DNA from: Nitrosomonadaceae bacterium
GTDB lineage: Bacteria > Pseudomonadota > Gammaproteobacteria > Burkholderiales > Nitrosomonadaceae
Assembly: GCA_002721545.1 (NCBI GenBank)
Contig: PBKR01000001.1
Span: 41,623 to 105,622 of the forward strand
Reading direction: 5' to 3'
Length of the DNA stretch: 64,000 nucleotides
Made by a program: the position numbers and the translations under genes. Shown here one piece after another: positions 61,923-64,000 of this stretch (the stretch's first letter is position 1; each line of letters starts with the position of its first letter). The notes under the pieces were generated by a model that worked only from the letters and a program-made list of their open reading frames with translations, had not been told where the DNA came from and did not search any database.

Positions 61923-62702
61923 ATGGATTTAAAACTGTCAGGGAAAAGTGCCTTGGTTACGGGAGCTGGGCGTGGATTGGGCAAGGCAATTGCAGAGCGC
62001 TTGTCGTGTGAAGGAGTGAGGGTTGCTGCTGTTTCACGAACTGAATCCGATTTAAAAGCACTCATATCAAATATCGGTGGTGAAGCCTCGGGCCATGTTG
62101 GTATCGCAATGGACTTGGCATTAGAAGGTGCTCCAGAGAAAGTCCTGAAGAAGTTAAAGGATGCTGGCTTTGGTCCGATTGATATTGTCATCCATAATAT
62201 TGGTGGAACAATGCAAATTTCTGACCCATTTTGCTCAATTGAAGATTGGCGTCGTGTTTATAGGTTTAATTTTGAGGTGGCAGTTGAATTGAATAGAATG
62301 CTTGTCCCTGATATGCAGAAGAGAAAATGGGGAAGAGTGGTGCATGTTTCATCTATTTCTTCGATGGAAAACCACGGCCCTGTTACTTATTGCGCCATTA
62401 AAGCCGCTTTAACGGCATATACGCGTAGCTTTGGTGGTGTTGTTGCCCCTGATGGAGTGGTTGTTTCTGCTATCCTTCCTGGTGCTGTTTTCACCGAAAA
62501 GGGCTATTGGGACGAAGCATCTAAAAAGCGCCCAGAGCATGTACATAAATTTTTAAGTGAGCGCCAGAGAATAGGACGATTTGGTCGACCGGATGAAATT
62601 GGCAATTATGTCGCATTCCTATGTTCAGAGCTAGCATCTTTCAATACTGGAGGAATCATTCCGATTGATGGTTCTCAGGGAAGGGGATATTTTGGACAAT
62701 GA
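61923..62702 (+). CDS. Short-chain dehydrogenase/reductase
   Basis: A 259-residue classical SDR: SALVTGAGRGLGKAIAERL, DIVIHNIGGTMQ, VVHVSSISSMENHG, VTYCAIKAALTAY with the active Tyr/Lys (YxxxK), and SAILPGAVFTEKGYW. GAGG is upstream of ATG 61923. It lies about 100 bases after the methyltransferase and 29 before the transketolase subunit gene. By context it reduces or oxidises a sugar intermediate that the transketolase subunits produce or use. Confidence 0.85.
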   Translation: MDLKLSGKSALVTGAGRGLGKAIAERLSCEGVRVAAVSRTESDLKALISNIGGEASGHVGIAMDLALEGAPEKVLKKLKDAGFGPIDIVIHNIGGTMQISDPFCSIEDWRRVYRFNFEVAVELNRMLVPDMQKRKWGRVVHVSSISSMENHGPVTYCAIKAALTAYTRSFGGVVAPDGVVVSAILPGAVFTEKGYWDEASKKRPEHVHKFLSERQRIGRFGRPDEIGNYVAFLCSELASFNTGGIIPIDGSQGRGYFGQ

Positions 62703-62731
62703 GAAAGTAAGTTATTGAGGAGAACAGAGAA

Positions 62732-63508
62732 ATGCTAAATGGGGATTTACGTCGACAGATCGTTAATATGGTAGTCACAGGAAATAATGGCCATATACCG
62801 AGTGCGTTTTCTATCGTCGATATAATTACACACCTTTATGACCAAGTATTAAAAGTCGACTACAAAAAACCCAACTGGGGAGAGCGCGATATTTTTATTT
62901 TGAGCAAAGGACATGGTTGTTTAGCCTTGTATGTCAATCTTTATCGTCACGGCTTTATTACAGATGAAGATGTGAAGAATTTTTGCCATAAAGGCGGCAT
63001 CCTTGGAGAGCATCCTGATTTCACAAAAGTTCCTGGGGTTGAAGCATCGACAGGATCACTCGGGCACGGTTTTAGCTATGCGGTGGGAATTGCGCTTGGC
63101 AAAAGGATCAAGGGTAATAATAATCGAGTATTTGTCCTTATTGGTGATGGTGAAAGCCATGAAGGAACAGTTTGGGAAGCTGCACATGTTGCACGTAATT
63201 ATGAGCTTGGAAATTTATGTTTAGTTGTTGACTGGAATCAATCAGGTATGCAGCTTCTTCCGCATGATGACCTACCAGCTAAGTGGAAAGCGTTTGGTTG
63301 GAATACCATAGTTATTGATGGACATAGTGAAGATGAACTTAAGCAAACTTTTGATAATATCTGCTTCGAAAGTAAAGGCATACCTACAGTAATAGTTGCC
63401 AAGACCATAAAAGGTAAGGGCGTACCATTTATGGAAGGACATGGTATGTGGCACCATCGCATTCCAAATGCTGAAGAGCACGCTAAAATTTTAGAGGCAC
63501 TGAAATGA
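62732..63508 (+). CDS. Transketolase N-terminal subunit (thiamine diphosphate domain)
   Basis: A 258-residue split transketolase subunit: HIPSAFSIVDIITHLY, ILSKGHGCLALYVNLY, ASTGSLGHGFSYAVGIALG and LIGDGESHEGTVWEAAHVA with WNQSG, the GDG...N thiamine diphosphate motif. Ends IPNAEEHAKILEALK. It overlaps the next gene by 4 bases (ATGA), which codes the second half. Such two-gene transketolases in polysaccharide loci transfer a two-carbon unit in the synthesis of special sugars or vitamin-like precursors. The donor and acceptor are unknown. Confidence 0.87.
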   Translation: MLNGDLRRQIVNMVVTGNNGHIPSAFSIVDIITHLYDQVLKVDYKKPNWGERDIFILSKGHGCLALYVNLYRHGFITDEDVKNFCHKGGILGEHPDFTKVPGVEASTGSLGHGFSYAVGIALGKRIKGNNNRVFVLIGDGESHEGTVWEAAHVARNYELGNLCLVVDWNQSGMQLLPHDDLPAKWKAFGWNTIVIDGHSEDELKQTFDNICFESKGIPTVIVAKTIKGKGVPFMEGHGMWHHRIPNAEEHAKILEALK

Positions 63509-64000
63509 GCTATAAAAAGGTAAGACAACAATTTGCCGATAGCATGTTAGCTATAGGACAGAAAGACCCCGATTTGGTTGTAATGGTCGGTGATATAAGT
63601 CATGGGATCCTTCAGCCTTTTGCCAAAGCTTACCCTGATAGATATTTTAACATTGGGATTTTAGAACCTACTATGATGAGCTTGGGTGCAGGTTTGGCCC
63701 AGACAGGTTTGTTTCCTGTGATCCACACGATTGCTCCCTTCCTGCTAGAGCGCTCGTTTGAACAGATGAAATTGGATTTTTGCTATCATAAATTGCATGG
63801 CAACATTGTTACAGTGGGTAGTGCTTTTGATTACTCTTACCTGGGTTGTACACATCATTGCTATGGCGACTTTGCTCTTTTAAAAACCTTGGAAAATTCA
63901 CAAATTACTTATCCTACCACGCCGGTCGAATTTGATACATTATTTCGACAGTCTTATAGAAATGATGCATTAACAGTCTTTCGTGTTCCAGAAAATCAAC
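63505..64000 (+). CDS. Transketolase C-terminal subunit, partial
   Basis: Starts at ATG 63505 inside the end of the previous gene (ATGA) and stays open to the right edge, 165 codons visible. Motifs: VVMVGDISHGI, NIGILEPTMMSLGAGLAQ (with the catalytic Glu in LEP) and FPVIHTIAPFLLERSFEQ, all typical of the pyrimidine-binding domain of transketolase-like enzymes and of 1-deoxyxylulose 5-phosphate-synthase relatives. It pairs with the preceding subunit to form the active site. The C-terminal domain and any following genes lie outside the window. Confidence 0.85.
   Translation, partial: MSYKKVRQQFADSMLAIGQKDPDLVVMVGDISHGILQPFAKAYPDRYFNIGILEPTMMSLGAGLAQTGLFPVIHTIAPFLLERSFEQMKLDFCYHKLHGNIVTVGSAFDYSYLGCTHHCYGDFALLKTLENSQITYPTTPVEFDTLFRQSYRNDALTVFRVPENQ

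Noticed and set aside
1-64000. CRISPR arrays, tRNA or rRNA genes, prophage, toxin-antitoxin pairs
   Set aside because: None of the spaced repeats, cloverleaf sequences or marker proteins were recognised while reading.

Overview
The window is AT-rich and gene-dense. It reads as one long surface-polysaccharide / glycoconjugate locus (O-antigen, capsule or flagellar glycan type) of a Gram-negative bacterium, most likely a proteobacterium. The evidence is a complete legionaminic acid pathway, a CDP-hexose branch, many glycosyltransferases (GTs) of several folds, a PglK-like ABC flippase and MBOAT/SGNH remnants. No housekeeping gene, rRNA or tRNA was recognised, so the species cannot be fixed.

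Layout. (1) 1-11 kb is a mosaic of short units on both strands: a tandem-fused GT4 glycosyltransferase running off the left edge, a polymerase-like membrane protein, three methyltransferases, a metallo-beta-lactamase-fold protein behind a decayed asparagine-synthetase start, a membrane GT, and a GT2-GtrA fusion. (2) 11.7-24.2 kb (+) holds asnB, a membrane GT, and then a tight module: class II aldolase, double nucleotidyltransferase, GT2, GDPD-like protein, a membrane-GT/kinase fusion, HAD phosphatase, and a DUF616 protein. (3) 24.4-32.9 kb (-) holds a methyltransferase, a GT and a CDP-sugar operon (RfbF, RfbG, 3,5-epimerase-like, C-methyltransferase, reductase), which should make a CDP-linked C-methyl-branched 6-deoxyhexose, plus a membrane protein. 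(4) 33-37.9 kb is a scar zone with an MBOAT-SGNH deletion fusion and a possible IS3 relic, followed by three carbohydrate genes. (5) 38-54.1 kb (-) is a CMP-legionaminic acid operon (PtmA, LegF, PtmF, HisF, HisH, PtmG/PseA-like, PtmE; then LegG, LegI, LegH, LegC, LegB, ABC flippase). It is split by an opposite-strand radical SAM gene, an IS481-like relic and a truncated formyltransferase. (6) 54.6-59.7 kb (+) is a DUF4956-CotH/beta-helix-VTC-unknown cluster. (7) 59.9-64 kb (+) holds two methyltransferases, an SDR and a two-subunit transketolase running off the right edge.

How it works together (inference). Activated sugars are made in the cytoplasm: CMP-Leg, probably amidinated by PtmG/HisH/HisF, and a CDP-C-methyl sugar. 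Soluble GTs then assemble them on lipid carrier and the PglK-like transporter may flip the product. Several GT-C-like membrane proteins and a GT2-GtrA protein suggest polyprenyl-phosphate-sugar-dependent decoration in the periplasm. Four or five decayed genes (asnB start, MBOAT/SGNH, formyltransferase, transposases) show that this locus has been repeatedly remodelled.

The strongest candidate for an undescribed system is the 16-23 kb aldolase/nucleotidyltransferase/GDPD/kinase/HAD module.
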